Assembly: GCF_910592395.1 (NCBI RefSeq)
Contig: NC_088321.1
Coordinates: 8,062,001 to 8,126,000 of the forward strand
DNA length: 64,000 nucleotides
Source of the DNA: Lineus longissimus
Taxonomy: Eukaryota > Nemertea > Pilidiophora > Heteronemertea > Lineidae
Direction of reading: 5' to 3'
Each line of letters starts with the position of its first letter. Position 1 is the first letter of the stretch. The notes under the pieces were generated by a model. That model did no database searches. It was given only the letters and a program-made list of their open reading frames with translations, and was not told the DNA's origin. Position numbers and translations under genes: made by a program. This document shows, piece after piece, positions 44,671 to 56,989 of this stretch.

Positions 44671-44687
44671 CCCCCCCCCCCCCCCCC
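44671..44687 (+). repeat. poly(C) tract, C17
   Basis: Uninterrupted C17. The flanking 44.2-45.7 kb is AT-rich with no gene recognised. Confidence 0.95.
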
Positions 44688-45744
44688 GACATAGTAAGCA
44701 AAAACGGAAATCCTGTAAACTGATCAGTTCGCCTTGTTTTGCAACCTGCGGCTTTTATCTGCAAAATTATTGGGTGATATGAATAAAAGACTAGCAAATG
44801 ACTTTATCTAAACTAGGTCTTTCTGTACAAAATTGAAGTAAAAGCACTAGCCATCGTCAAATGTAGGCCCATTGTTATGATAAAATGTACTAGACCTTCA
44901 GCTGGACACTTTGTAAAAAATCTATCTAGTAATATTGACCATAAAAAAATTATTGTGTAGCAGAAAGAAAATTGCGTGCAAATATAGCGAATAGGTCATG
45001 CTCGCCAAAATATTCTGGTGCGATTATCTCTTGCTTTTAGCTAGATTCGTTCATGGCATTGTTTCTCTGCTTTTTTTACAAAGGCAATGCATCTAGTAAG
45101 GCCCTATGTAGTTCTCCGCTTAGCAAATCATACGAAGAGGTGATTAAAAGAGACCCTGAGTACTAGTATAATACAATGCGCAATTTGAATGGATAATTAT
45201 TACACCTAACAAACACAAATTATACACCTTTCCAGAAATGGGGCGCTGAGTGTCCGAAATAGTGATGTCATAAGGGGAAACTAGGCCTTATGGTGGAGGG
45301 ACAAAGGAGATAGTCATGGTTGACCAACACACTTGAATGCCTTTAATGACGGACAAGGGGAAAAAAGTTAGTTCCAATGCAAGCCACCAATTTCGGGAAG
45401 CATGTATACACGTCTTGAATGACATCCACCCAATTATTGCCTAATATCTCGTATGCTATATACTAATAATCAATACTCGACACATTCAGACATAATGAGT
45501 ATTCCAAAGTCTTTCCATAGACAGGCCACACAAAAGCGCCAATAAGAGCTCTACTTCAAAATAGACAATTTTTGGTAAAAAATGTTTTGATTCGTTACTG
45601 TAAATCTAAGGCCATGTCTAACAATTAGTGGCCTGATATTTCAGGACGTATTGTGAAAAGAAGAAACAAATAATTTTTTTTCCCGAAAATGCATTAAAAA
45701 AACAACATGTATTAATGTTTTACCTCGGATGCATTGTGTATTTT

Positions 45745-46463
45745 AATGAAACAACCAGGGGCCATTGTGCTCACCGTAAAGATATTTGGCGGTTAGGAAT
45801 TCATCCTGGTTAAGAAACATGATACAAGTATAGGTCAAACCAAAGTCGGTATGACATGTTATGTATCGTTGCTCGGAGTACCTACCATAAAAAAATCATT
45901 GAAAACATGTCACTAATAAGCGAGATATTGCACTTTTTACCTTTTTTAGTTTTGGCCTCCTGGTGGCCAAGTCGAAAATAAGATAGGATCAAAATTCCGT
46001 GTGGGTGGTTACGTGTGAAGGAGACATGTGCACCAAATTTCAAGTTAATAGCTTTAGTTGTTAAGAAACGTGCCATAGTTACACTCAAACAGCCAATTTT
46101 TACCGTTTGACCTCCATGACCTTGAAAATAAGGTCAAATCAAAAACCTGTACGATATGTGATGTCTCCTTGCTAGGAGAACCTACTATTTTTATCGAAAA
46201 CAAGTCACTCGTAAGAGAGATATCACACTTTTCAGGTTTCCACTTCTGGCCCTCTGGTGCCAAGTCAAGACTCAAATCGGACCGAAATTCACTGTCGGAG
46301 GTCACCTGACATTGGGGGTTATGTGCACAAAGTTTCAAGTTCATAGCTCTAGTGGTTAAAAAACGTGCCACTGTTTTTGATACAGGATACAGACGACGAC
46401 GACTGACGACTGACGACGGACGACGGAAGCTGCGGTGTTGTATAGACTCCCCTACCTTGAGCC
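45745..46463 (+). repeat. Dominant repeat, short full-length copy
   Basis: Left end ATGAAACAACCAGGGGCC, two units, (ACG)n-derived tail and right end CCTACCTTGAGCC. Confidence 0.9.
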
Positions 46464-46974
46464 AAGAGGTAAGGTGTTGAATCTTGAAACTTTATCATCA
46501 CACATACAGACAATACCAAAATTATTATGAGGGAACTTTCCCATTTTCAATGATAATAGCAAGCATAGATTGATCTACGCTTAATACCAAGTATATATCC
46601 ATATTTGCTGATACCAGTAATCTTATGTTAAAAGGCAGGCCAAGTTATAGTATAAAATATCAGGAGTTGCGAGTAATTGGTCCTCAATAAATTTCGACTG
46701 GTTAATTTATGAGCATCCGATATATCGGTTCTCAGAAGATGATTTATATCTCCTACCTCGATCACTGTGTTGGGTTGTTTTTATTAATCACCAAACCTTG
46801 TTTTACAGGATGCCACTGTTGTTTTTTTAGTCAGCACGTCCCTATTCCATCTGATCTCATCACGTTGATAATAATCATGGCGAAGACCTTCCACCTCATT
46901 GTCACTTGACCAACTGTTATCGAGAAGGAACAATGATCGAGGTGTCCATCAAGGTGATCATTGCGATTGCTTAC

Positions 46975-46983
46975 CAATTTGTC
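46975..46983 (-). CDS. 9-nt candidate micro-exon A (GACAAATTG)
   Basis: Acceptor CATTTACACTTTCAG, nine bases, donor GTAAGCAATCGC. The surrounding 350 bp are homologous to the units at 51.2-52.3 kb. A candidate upstream exon at 47,232-47,269 has an open start and a donor in phase 2. Confidence 0.5.
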
Positions 46984-47231
46984 CTGAAAGTGTAAATGCA
47001 GGAGCTGTAATGTATGTATCGATCTAATTGAAAGGAAACAATTAATGCACATATATCGAAGACTTTTAACTGTTAAATTTTACTCTTATTTGAAGCCGAC
47101 TTCCATACCACACTAATACACCTTCGGCTGTCAGAAGATATTCTTCGTACAGTTTTCAATCGAATAACCATTGCTATCTTCATTGTTTATTGCGGATAAT
47201 TCCCATGAGCATACTGGGAACTCCCACTTAC

Positions 47232-47269
47232 CTCGTCCTTTTCACCTCGTTGTTTTCAAGGCGTGACAT
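47232..47269 (-). CDS. Candidate first coding exon before micro-exon A
   Basis: ATG then 'SRLENNEVKRT' to a strong donor, GACGAG|GTAAGTGGG; 38 bp, phase 2 out. AAAATGT is a fair start context. No protein family recognised. Confidence 0.35.
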
Positions 47270-47578
47270 TTTCTAAGTTTTTTTGGCCATGAGACAGGAG
47301 TAGGTAATGTTAGTAGAATAGCGAGGTAAGTGATAGGGTATTTTGGCCTATGCGGGATATTCGGTCTATGACATAAACTTCGCATGTGACCCCTTATCTG
47401 ACGACGTTTTACACACCTATTGAGACGTGACGTGGCGAGTTTTCGTAGATTATGCCCAATGTGGGAACACGGAGACATGGTTTTGTCGTGTGCATTGACT
47501 GAGCAGTAGGCCTGCTAAAACCGCCAGCAAATTTTGTTGTCTATCGCTATCGGTTAGTAGTGAGGTTAAGAATGCATA

Positions 47579-47750
47579 CGACAAACGTAAACTTTACGAA
47601 AAATACGTTTCACTCCATCATGTCTGTTGTACTTGGGTCGCACAGATGCCTCTCTCAATAGAGAGTGACATCACTGTCGTAAAGTTCACGTTTGTCCTAT
47701 AATACCTCGATGGTAAAGGAGCAAACATTAACTTTTTAATGGAGTGTGAA
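47579..47750. repeat. Small imperfect palindrome
   Basis: GACAAACGTAAACTTTACGA (47,579-47,600) pairs with TCGTAAAGTTCACGTTTGTC (47,677-47,697), and further inverted bases continue outward. Possibly a MITE. Confidence 0.4.
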
Positions 47751-47903
47751 ATAATACCAGCCATCCGCAAGGAAGCCGCAAATCTGAAATGACAATGTTT
47801 TTTTCCAGTAGAGTATATGTGGCAAAGCATGAAATAGAAAAAAAACAAGCAATTGTACTCAGCGTTAAATTAGCGTTTATTGAACAAAAAAACCAGCAAT
47901 CAT

Positions 47904-48212
47904 TCAATCGTCCTCTAACTCGGAGTCAGACAAAAACGCAAGCCCCTCAACTTCTTCCTCCTTTTCAACAACTAGTTCATTGCGTGATTTTCCTCGCCAA
48001 CACCATTGACAAGTCCGTTTGCTCGCCATGTAATCCGAATGGCTTCTTCGGCGAGTCTCCCCCAGGTAAGGCCGATCGTTCGGAGAACTTGTTGCATTGA
48101 AAATAGTGGATAAGTCCCATTCTGCTCTGTGTTGCCTACTTTTCACGCTGTTCATATTGCCTTTATACCTACATTTAAATGCAAACATTATGGTCAAGTC
48201 GAGTGGTTGCAA
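47904..48212 (-). CDS. Orphan ORF with CxxC and acidic tail
   Basis: Reads 'KRTCQWCWRGKSRNELVVEK' then 'EEEVEGLAFLSDSELEDD' to a stop. A basic CxxC stretch followed by an acidic tail could be the end of a transposase or regulatory protein, but the family is not recognised and the plus strand is also open here. Confidence 0.25.
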   Translation of the reverse strand: MQPLDLTIMFAFKCRYKGNMNSVKSRQHRAEWDLSTIFNATSSPNDRPYLGETRRRSHSDYMASKRTCQWCWRGKSRNELVVEKEEEVEGLAFLSDSELEDD

Positions 48213-48769
48213 GAGGGGGTACAGCCACCTGGCACAAGCTCAAGGTGTCCTCCAACCTCCCCGACAGCCTCCAGAAAGCGATGATTGGGATGTGCAGGAT
48301 ACCGACAATATCAACAATTAGAAGGAATTGCTCTCCGTCATCATCAAAGTTATCCGATACGGTTTCCGTGTATGAACCAACAGGTCGATTTGCGCCCAAC
48401 CGTTCGGACAGGAGGTTACCTTTAAAAAATGGATGGATCGATTTTACACCAAGAAAACTCAAATTACTGTGTTTTTTCTCAGAAGCCTCTAATTTCGCCG
48501 TTTCCAACATTGTGTAACCTGAATTTCGAAATAGTGCAACTTCTCCGTCTGAGAATTCATTATCTTTATATTTCGAAGTCCAGTGTCAATGAAATGTATA
48601 CAATGCTAACCATGGGACTGCTGCTCCTATTAGAAATTGCAGTTACCGGTCGAGAAACAACTCTTTTATAGCTTAATTTAGTCAGTCTGTAAATCTTTTG
48701 AGGGTCGAGGCAATAAACACCAGCGTGAATAACGGTTTGGGTTTACATTGTTCATCCGATGTTACATTT

Positions 48770-49540
48770 TGCGTCATTCTGCAATTTCCATCAATTGGTT
48801 CATAACTGCTCCACTTTGAACTAGACGAATGAAGTTAACCTCTGCCAGACCTTTCCTCCCATCCGCAGCAATCAGAAGAGTCACGGTACATCCTTCCTTT
48901 GCATTTCCTCTTGGAGTTTGTATGTGGTGTCGCGGTTACCAGTGAGGTCTATGGTGTAATTGGGGGGGGGGGGGGGGGGGATCGTATCAAACAAATGTTT
49001 GGTCCATGTTGAAAATGCGCTCTGCTTGAAAGTTCTGCTCCTCAGTTATTAAATGGATGTGTTCCCGATCGAAAGTCAGCAACAAGCTGACCAGTGTTGT
49101 CCGGAATTTTCTTGGAATCCCTTTGCATCTGCGATAGCTGATCCGATTTCTGAAATATGAACATTCTTGTTCAGGTTTAGTTCGAAATGTTCATACAATG
49201 TAATCGGTAATTGTTTTAGTTGAATAAGAATGAATGGCCAGTGACAGCTGAACATCGAATATTTGAATTGATTTGCCAAGCCCCTTTCCTTGTCATGAAA
49301 CGTTCAAGCGTGGTGTGGCGAGGCCCTGAAATCCAAACGACCAGGTTGAGTCTCTTTTAACTGCGCCATTCGTTCGCCAGGAGTATTTCATATCCACTGG
49401 CAAAATTGCCGAATCGCCTGGTCCCTTAAATCAAGGGCGGAGACGGGAAACCTAAGTTCTCTCCTTTCATTGAACCATTTATTTGTGGTCTCTTCGATTT
49501 CGGACCATGATTATGAAATAAACATGTGCTGAAAGCTCTA
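48770..49540 (-). pseudogene. pogo/Tigger-like transposase fragment
   Basis: Minus-strand frames give 'FPVSALDLRDQAIRQF' (N-terminal helix-turn-helix region), then 'TFDREHIHLITEEQ', 'RIFNMDQTFV.YDPP' (first catalytic Asp block, NMDxTxVxxD), 'DLTGNRDTTYKLQEE' and 'LLIAADGRKGLAEVNFIRL'. These match pogo/Tigger DDE transposases in order. Frames shift and stops occur, and the end lacks a clear third catalytic residue. A G19 run (48,962-48,980 on plus) lies in the middle, just after 'YDPP'. Confidence 0.6.
48962..48980 (+). repeat. poly(G) tract, G19
   Basis: Longest homopolymer noticed. It encodes a poly-Pro run on the minus strand in the transposase fragment. Confidence 0.95.
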
Positions 49541-50020
49541 AAAAGCACGAGAGGGAAAGATGTCTGATGGAAAATTAATATGGCTAAAACTGCAAGAAAA
49601 ATGTTCGGCACTCACTGATTCTGCACACGTTCACATCATTTTGATCGACTACGAAAAAATGCCCTAAAACAGACAAGTTGGTTCATAATCCAACTCCCAT
49701 TCGAAAAGTGTCTCTGAAATTCATTACAGTATAGCGAAAAAAAAGCTCCAATTTCTTTTGCGCTTCTATGAAAGTGACAATTGGTCTTCGGAATATTCTA
49801 AAAATTTTTTTTCAAAACTAGAGCTACACAAAAAAACTTTTCCTGATGAAGACAACCGCATTCGCGATCGGAGGACGTTTACTGCCTTTTGCTATACTAC
49901 CAAACAGAATGTGTTTATCTCTCCATATAATCGTCCTGATATTTCTGCAGGGTGTTATTTCTATCTTTGATGTTCAAAATTAGAGCACAAAAGAAATTTC
50001 AAAATGCTATTAAGACTCAC

Positions 50021-50185
50021 CATTTCCCAATGGGCGGTTTCTTTGCACTTTTCGTCGTCATTGACTGTCCACGTAAGGCATTCGTATGTCTTCTTCGTGC
50101 TGCAGCCAGTGACGGAAAGTAGCTTCTCGAATGTTTCAAAATCTCGCAAATTGAGCGGCATAACGTCCGTGATTAAGGTCTCCAT
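50021..50185 (-). CDS. Orphan exon with good start and donor
   Basis: ATG in ACCAATGG context, 55 residues starting 'METLITDVMPLNLRDFETFE' with Cys at four places, ending at donor ATG|GTGAGT in phase 0. Upstream sequence to 50,385 is CpG-richer than average. No family recognised, and no partner exon found. Confidence 0.4.
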
Positions 50186-51335
50186 TGGTCCGTGCGGTGG
50201 ACCCCTCCGGGCGTGACATCAGACCTGCCCCTGCCACGGGACGCATGGCATGTCCCGGATTGACCCGGAGAACAAATTGTTGACATTAGATACAAGAACC
50301 TACAAATTTTTGGGTAGGTTTCTATGGCACATTCGAGGCTAGTAATTGGTTTTGAGGCCAATAGTGGGCGCCACACAGATCCCACAAACGGTCACTAAAT
50401 TTGCCCGATACTGGGGACCATAAAGCGGCATAATACTATGTAAAGGAGATTTTTCGGGCACATGAGCTGACCTCCATACGATAGCCAATTATATATACTT
50501 TGGAGGTTCATTGCAAAAGGTGTACCCCATCACAGCTTTTTCTTGCTAGGCTATATGATGTCAAACCTCGGCTGCGCCCTGAGGCTTGGACGCATCATCG
50601 CGTATGAGGCCCAACAGAAGGCGGTGACTTGGTCCCAAACTCACAGAATGGCCTCATAAAATCACCGAAGCATCCTCTCTACACGGAAACTATGATCATG
50701 AAGTTAAAGTACATAGTAGTTGGATCAGGACTGGCCCATACCTATCCATGGAAACTTCATGCGTCTGAAGAACTATGCTTTTTGGGAAGGGAGGAGACAA
50801 AACGGACCTCGTACCCACTGGCTAGTGAGACCTAAGCAATTCGAGTTGCGCTAGCCAGTATTCACCTAAATAACTAACGTTCTGTTCCAAAGAATACGCC
50901 TGCGTCTTTGGGCTCATGATCGTCACGATCGGAATTTAAGCTCACATTGGAAGGCGATCGACGAGCAAAACAAAAAGAACACTTTCGAAATCGACTTGGT
51001 TTGAAATGTTGTGGTCTGCATAAAACCCATTAAACATGACATCAGCATTTAGTAATTCAGAGCTAACACGGCAGTAACCAGTATTTTTGTCAATTATACC
51101 GGTTGCTGCTGCGTAAAGTTTTGCTATTCTATTATAAAACTACTCCTGGCTCTGGAAAATTTCTGGCCTGATTAACGACGAAGAACATGTAAGTGGGAGT
51201 TTCCTGTATGTTTATTCCGCAGTTGTTCTCATAACTTTGATGATGGTCAGCCTTCCACCACAATGACAATTGACAGACTGCTATCGAGAGGTAACGACAA
51301 GGTCTTCATCAAGTTCATTCATGGCCATTGCTTAC

Positions 51336-51344
51336 CCATCCATC
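51336..51344 (-). CDS. 9-nt candidate micro-exon B (GATGGATGG)
   Basis: Acceptor GCATTTTATTTTTCAG, donor GTAAGCAATGGC. Same position within its unit as A, C and D. Confidence 0.5.
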
Positions 51345-51740
51345 CTGAAAAATAAAATGCAAGGAATATAAAGCTTTGCCACCAACTGGTTGGAATGAAA
51401 GATATGGATTAATCAGTGACTTAAGAGCAAAATATTACTCGCATTTGAGTGCCCACTTCCAAATCATGCTTATGAAACTATTCTGATGCCAGAAGTTTTT
51501 CTTACTGATTATTGCTGAATACTGGATTTACTTGATGAATGTTATTTTTCAATCGAATAACCCTTGCTAGGTGTATTTGTAATAAACATGTTTTAGTGAT
51601 CTTCCAGTGAGCATATCCATATTCCGTCAGTTTTGTTCGTATCCCTTCGATGATGGTTTTGGTAACTGCTTTCCACCACAATGACAATCATCCTACTGCT
51701 ATCAAAAAGTAACTACGGGGTCTTCATTGCGATTGCTTAC

Positions 51741-51749
51741 CTCTTTTCC
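51741..51749 (-). CDS. 9-nt candidate micro-exon C (GGAAAAGAG)
   Basis: Acceptor GAATCACCTATTTCAG, donor GTAAGCAATCGC. Confidence 0.5.
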
Positions 51750-52143
51750 CTGAAATAGGTGATTCAGGGAGTGTAAGTTTTATTAGTCGACTGATTGGAT
51801 GAATCAAATGTTTATATCAAGATTTGCTGTGTTGGTCTATTCATTAAATGACCACAACAATATCATGCTTATACAACAAGCAGATGCCACAATATACTTC
51901 TTACTGATTACATTTGATGACAAACTGATACTTGATGAAATTCAATTTTCAATCGGATAGCGATTGTTATTTGCAAAGTTTTACGTATCTTTCTAGTGAG
52001 CTTATCCATATTTGTCACTGGTTCTCAATACTCAGAGGATGTTCATGGCTATATACCGCCTCCCACCGCATCGACAGTCGACTGCTAGTGATCGAAAAGT
52101 AACGATGAGGTCTTCATCAAGGTCTTTCATGGCGATTGCTTAC

Positions 52144-52152
52144 CTCTTCATA
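52144..52152 (-). CDS. 9-nt candidate micro-exon D (TATGAAGAG)
   Basis: Acceptor CTGCCTTTACTCTTTCAG, donor GTAAGCAATCGC. Confidence 0.5.
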
Positions 52153-53352
52153 CTGAAAGAGTAAAGGCAGGGGATATAACTTTTGTCGCGAACCAATGGG
52201 AAGGAAACAAATGCATAAATCGATGACTTTATCTTTATTACACTTTTTTACCCGTATTTGAAATACAAATAACTCATCCGATGCCAGAAGATACTTCCAA
52301 CTGTTTATCGGTAATTACCGCATATACTTGATTAATCCAGACTCTTTCAATAGATTTATTGAAATACATGTATTGATTAATCACAGCATGGAATTTTTTT
52401 TTTATATATTCCTGGCGTATATCCAAGTTTACCCATGGAGAAAAGTTGAGTTTGCCATTTTCGTAGGTAATTCTAATGCTGACACGCCTAATCAGAGTAT
52501 TATTCAAATAAATATTCAAAAGGCTCTGCCTATAATAGGTTGAGTTTGAACGGGTCATGAGTGATTCCGCCTCCTTTTTAGCTGATGTGAGCTCCAAGCG
52601 GAGAGCGACGAATGCAGCATTTACTCAAATGATTCGCTTATTGCGTGGTAATTTATTTCCAAAGAGGAGAGTAAGTCACAACGTTAGGATTAACAGTCTC
52701 CCTAACAGGAAGCCGTCGGCATGGAATGAAACCGACGACCCGTTAATCACAAATCATGGATAATAATAGGCACTATCGTGCAACCTCGCAGTTACGAACT
52801 CCTTGATATCAAAGTATAAAATTGTTTTTTTGGTGACGTATTTAACATCACAAAGGTTGTACTTTCTAGGGCCCCATGAAGGCGGTAATTATTGACTAAC
52901 ATATCTAATCAAAGTATCAGCACATTCCCCGTCCTTAGTTTTTGTACTTGAATCAATTCGCGTCATTCGCATCAATCAACCTCTGTGGTTGTTTCCCATA
53001 TTTCACCTTTTCTATTCAATTGACGGTTAAAGAGACCATGACTCTTCAATAGGAGTTGAAACTCATGACGTCAATATATCTTTCAACCTTCCCCAACACT
53101 GAGTGGAAATTCTCAAAAACGGAAACACTCAATTAAAGAATGTCGCGCACCCATATACATGTAGGATGCGACCAAACAATCACGCATTGACGGAATAATC
53201 GTAGAGTCGATTAAAAATTAATGATCACGCGCCACCTCGCCAGACTAGCTTTTAATCACCGGATATATTGAAAAAGACACATTTCGTTCTGTTGCACCGC
53301 TCGGTGAATTCCATTTTGGGACACCCAGTATGAAATGCCCAAATTCTTGTTT

Positions 53353-53425
53353 TAGACGTACGATGGCCAAGTGGTAACATATCATGCCTTCTAACCGTGG
53401 GGCCCGCATCTAGAATCGGAAGTCG
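53353..53425 (+). other. tRNA-like sequence, probably SINE or tRNA pseudogene
   Basis: An A box (TGGCCAAGTGG) and anticodon-arm-like 'CCTTCTAACCGTGG' are seen. The B box is degenerate (ATCTAGAATCGG). Confidence 0.3.
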
Positions 53426-53426
53426 T

Positions 53427-53532
53427 GTGTGAGCGTGGGTGCGGGTGTGTGTTGGTTGGGGTGTTGCGGGGTGTGCGTGTGTTGGTTTAGGTGTTGCGGG
53501 GTGTGTGCGGGTGTGTGTGTGTGGGGGGGGGT
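53427..53532 (+). repeat. GT-rich low-complexity tract
   Basis: Irregular ~28-bp units such as 'GGTGTGTGTTGGTTGGGGTG' and 'TTGCGGGGTGTG', ending in (GT)n and G9. Several G runs could form a quadruplex. Confidence 0.85.
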
Positions 53533-54109
53533 ATTTTGTCCTCATGTCCGTAAAATCTTTTTCACATACATAACATTTGTCATCACGGTCATCAATGAAA
53601 AAACAATTGCGTGCCCATCAACAAGATTGTTATATTCATATGGGTCCTTATTCTGAGCTAAACTTTGCAAGATGGCTTTTATATGCCTGGCTTATTATAA
53701 TAGTAAAGACAGAGTGACAGACATGCGCTGTTGCTGAAACTGTTGTGGAAACTGGCAGAAATATAACCATATATAGCAACGCCACAGAATTGGGTATATA
53801 AACACATCTGTCGAGATGCGCGGGATAAAGCTTTCATATTTCTAATGTTGTATTCTAAAATAATTTTGTACTATATAGCCCATTGCGCGCGTCACAAGTA
53901 TAGCAGGGTCGTCCGTACACTGATTATTTAACCGGCTCATCATATAAATCATAATGCAACTTCGCAACTAGCGGAGCTGCTCGAGAAAACTTTTTCGCGG
54001 TAAAGTATTTTGAATGAATTCAATATTCTCGACTAGAAGTTTAAATTTTATGGTGATTTGCAAATCAAATGACAAGTAAAAGTCGACTTGGCTATTGCCC
54101 GAGCCGCGA

Positions 54110-54387
54110 ACGGCTCATGTGGCCAGTTTCCGTGGCATCAAGCGACTAATAGTATTACTCCCCCTTAAGAGAATGCTGGTCGATCGCAGGGTAACTTCCA
54201 AGCAAGCCTGGTACACATTTACTCCTTGTACCAATTTACTTCAGGGTGGAGAGAAGCAAGCAGGGTTAAAATGCCTTGCGCAAAAACACAAAGATGAAAC
54301 AGTGTTGATACTTCCGAGTATCGAGCCTATACGACATTCTGGTCGTAAGCCCGGCGCTCTAAACACTCTGCCACCGATCCCCCTATC
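54110..54387 (-). mobile_element. tRNA-derived SINE (second family)
   Basis: On the minus strand the head has A box TGGCAGAGTGTT and B box AGGCTCGATACTCGG, then a body with 'GCGCAAGGCATTTTAACC' and 'AAATTGGTACAAGGAG', typical of tRNA-SINE central domains. Tail not clear. Confidence 0.6.
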
Positions 54388-54399
54388 AAATAATAATAA

Positions 54400-56985
54400 T
54401 CCCCTAAATGATTACTCATAATAATAGCAATCTGCAAGGATACATAAGCGAACTACTTTTCCATTTCGAGACAACTTAATTGGCAGCCTAGAAACAACAC
54501 TTTGACAACTTGAGTGCAGGTAGATATGTAGATTCCTAGGGCTGCCACTTCGTCATCCTCCTTTCACTTTAAACTGTCCGAATCGGGAAAGGCTCATTAT
54601 CATAATTCAACTTCGGAATTGAGAGCGCCACTAGCGATGCTGAGGCAAACTAGGCTACTGTTCCAGATCTTTTTTGGGGAGAGAATGTTTTGTACTGCAC
54701 ACGATTTGGTAATGAGCACGAGAGTCAAGTTTGCCCCAATAGTTAGGGCTCGGGATTCTATGGTCCTATATAATTACTGATCTGTTATCCCTTTATTGTT
54801 GCTTAAATGACTGTCTCAGTATTGGTGTCCTTTTGCAAATAACTGAAACTTTTATTTCTATCTCGGCTCTCAATTAAATCACAATTAAGCCAATTTTGGT
54901 AAATGCTTATAATAGGGGTCGGGGGGTACAACATGCGTATTGGTTTGTTTCCGCTTCAAGGATAACAACTGTGATTAAAAAAAACGTCCCCCTGCCAACA
55001 CGTTCTTTCACCATTGTGCTCGTTATAAACAAAACCATAGTCTCTCATTGATCAAGAGGTTCGGCAATCATCGAAAATTCCCGAACCTCATCGTCCGTCG
55101 GTCAAATAGCACTACCTGTCTGAAATTTCGGGAACCATTGTTGAATAGCAGCATGATATAAAGCCAATGGGCGTGGTGGAAACCAAACTCTCCGATGGCT
55201 TCTGTCACCGAATCAAAACTCTTCAAATGGCCGAGGTCAACAGGTCATGACTATCACATACAACGCACGTGATTTCTTACGATCATTATATGAACTGAAG
55301 GAAATGGCCTTCAACTGGCTGAGGCAGTTACAAATTTCTTTTTTACGAACGGTGAGATCATTTAAGAGATGCGTGCTCGACTATCGGATGCACCCGAATC
55401 CTCTACTTTACTTTTCTTTTCTTGTTATCTGTTACATGTATATCTATATTATAAATTACTACATGTACATTGCAAACGAGGCTTTGACAGGGAATTGTCA
55501 ATATCAATCTATAGCAAAATTACCACACAGGTACAGTTTGCAACCGATGTCAAAATGTGTTGAAGTAGCGCCCTTTCCCTAGGCGTGCATACCACACTAC
55601 TTCTTGATTGACCTTATAATTGGCATGCATCCTTCAAAATAACGTTGTGGTTGTTGGGACCTATTAGTGCAATAATAACTGAGACAAGACGTCTATTAAA
55701 ATAGACGTATTGTCTCAGACATGGGAGTGGTACGCATGGGCAACGGAATGAAGCCGGTCTAGAAGGTTGAAATGACCCAGAATAGAATATCGCTAAATTC
55801 TGTCATACGCTTTAAATCTCTTAGCTATTGACGGTCATGGCCGCTACAGAAAAATACACCATAATCCGTCAGAATATAAATGGACTGACAATTTGTTCAG
55901 GGAAAAATCTTCTACCTTCACTGGTTCACTGCGTATAGAGTGTATGTAGAACGACCCGGTCCCGGATTGATCATGACAACTTCAACATGACAGACATCGA
56001 GACACCATCAACAGCCTGCACACCTAGGTTATCAAAAACTCACACATCAGCGCTTTTAATACATAATAAACAGTGGCACAAACCTCTACATCCGGGATCT
56101 ACTTGATTAGCAATTCAAAATGGCTGCACCATACACCCTGGACACACCCCTATGTCACATGCCGCGTCACCGCGTCATCGTCAGAATATCTCTGACCTGT
56201 CGAGCTTGCCGTTACGTGTCACTACTGTTTCTACATGACAAAAAACATTTTTGTGACCTATCAAATAAGTTTTAGACTGAGAATAGGTCTTCTGGTAGAC
56301 ATAAATAAAGATACCTGACACGAAAATATAAAAATGAATTCTTTGTCGCTAATTGTATTTTGCCACCTGCTTAAAATAGTACCTCTATATACACAAATCC
56401 ACGTGGCTGTCATTTAATCCTGATGAAAAGTTTTTGTTGAAGTTAGTTCACAATAGTCATGCAGCAAATGGTAAATATTTGGTAAGAAATGTGGTAATGT
56501 GTTTTGAAATACATGTATGTTAGTGCAATTGTCGTATTGGGGAAATCAACACAGTAATTATAACCAAAGGTCAAGAGCGAGAATTCAACCCACAGGAGGA
56601 GGCTTGGATTGCTGTTCATATGATTACCACAGAAGCAAAATTGAAATTTTATGTTTTCATCATCATATGCTAATGATAAAATGGCATGTGATAGCGAGAG
56701 GCGTCGTCGATATGTATGTGAATTGTCATTAATTAATCACAGAGCTTTTATGATAAGATGCGTCCAGGGGTTTGAGAGGTCCACCAGAAGTGGGGAGCGC
56801 ATTGACTCCTGAATATAGAGGATGCAGTGACACGCTGTTGACAGCCCTGCATGCCGACACCAGGCCATTTAGCCTAGACATTATGACAACATGGACAGTA
56901 CTAGATATCGAGTCAACATTGATGACCTTGACACTGGTACATCAAAAACTTTGACAACAAGACAATTCCGACTCATCGACAACGG
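54400..56985. other. Intergenic; a 111-residue ORF at 55,247-55,582
   Basis: The plus-strand ORF (starts 'MTITYNARDF') contains a 25-residue hydrophobic Tyr/Ile stretch that might span a membrane, but there is no family match or splice context. A near-perfect 17-bp-stem hairpin is at 55,679-55,717. Confidence 0.3.
55679..55717. other. Hairpin, 17-bp stem with one mismatch
   Basis: CTGAGACAAGACGTCTAT pairs with ATAGACGTATTGTCTCAG over a 3-4-base loop. Confidence 0.85.
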
Positions 56986-56989
56986 TGAC

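Larger units (their letters stand above)
51190..52340. repeat. Tandem array of three ~400-bp units, each with a micro-exon
   Basis: Segments with 'TCCACCACAATGACAAT', 'GCTATCGAGAGGTAACG', 'GGTCTTCATC' and 'GCGATTGCTTAC' recur at about 51,240, 51,670 and 52,060. A fourth, dispersed unit is at 46,870-47,230. Each ends with 'CAATCGAATAACC.TTGC'-like sequence. Identity is moderate, so duplication is not recent. Confidence 0.7.

Noticed and set aside
47242-47478. 78-residue minus ORF overlapping the candidate exon at 47,232
   Set aside because: Different frame from the ATG-donor exon, with no recognisable motif.
52274-52597. 107-residue minus ORF next to micro-exon D
   Set aside because: Overlaps an equally long plus ORF, has no ATG start in context and no family motif.
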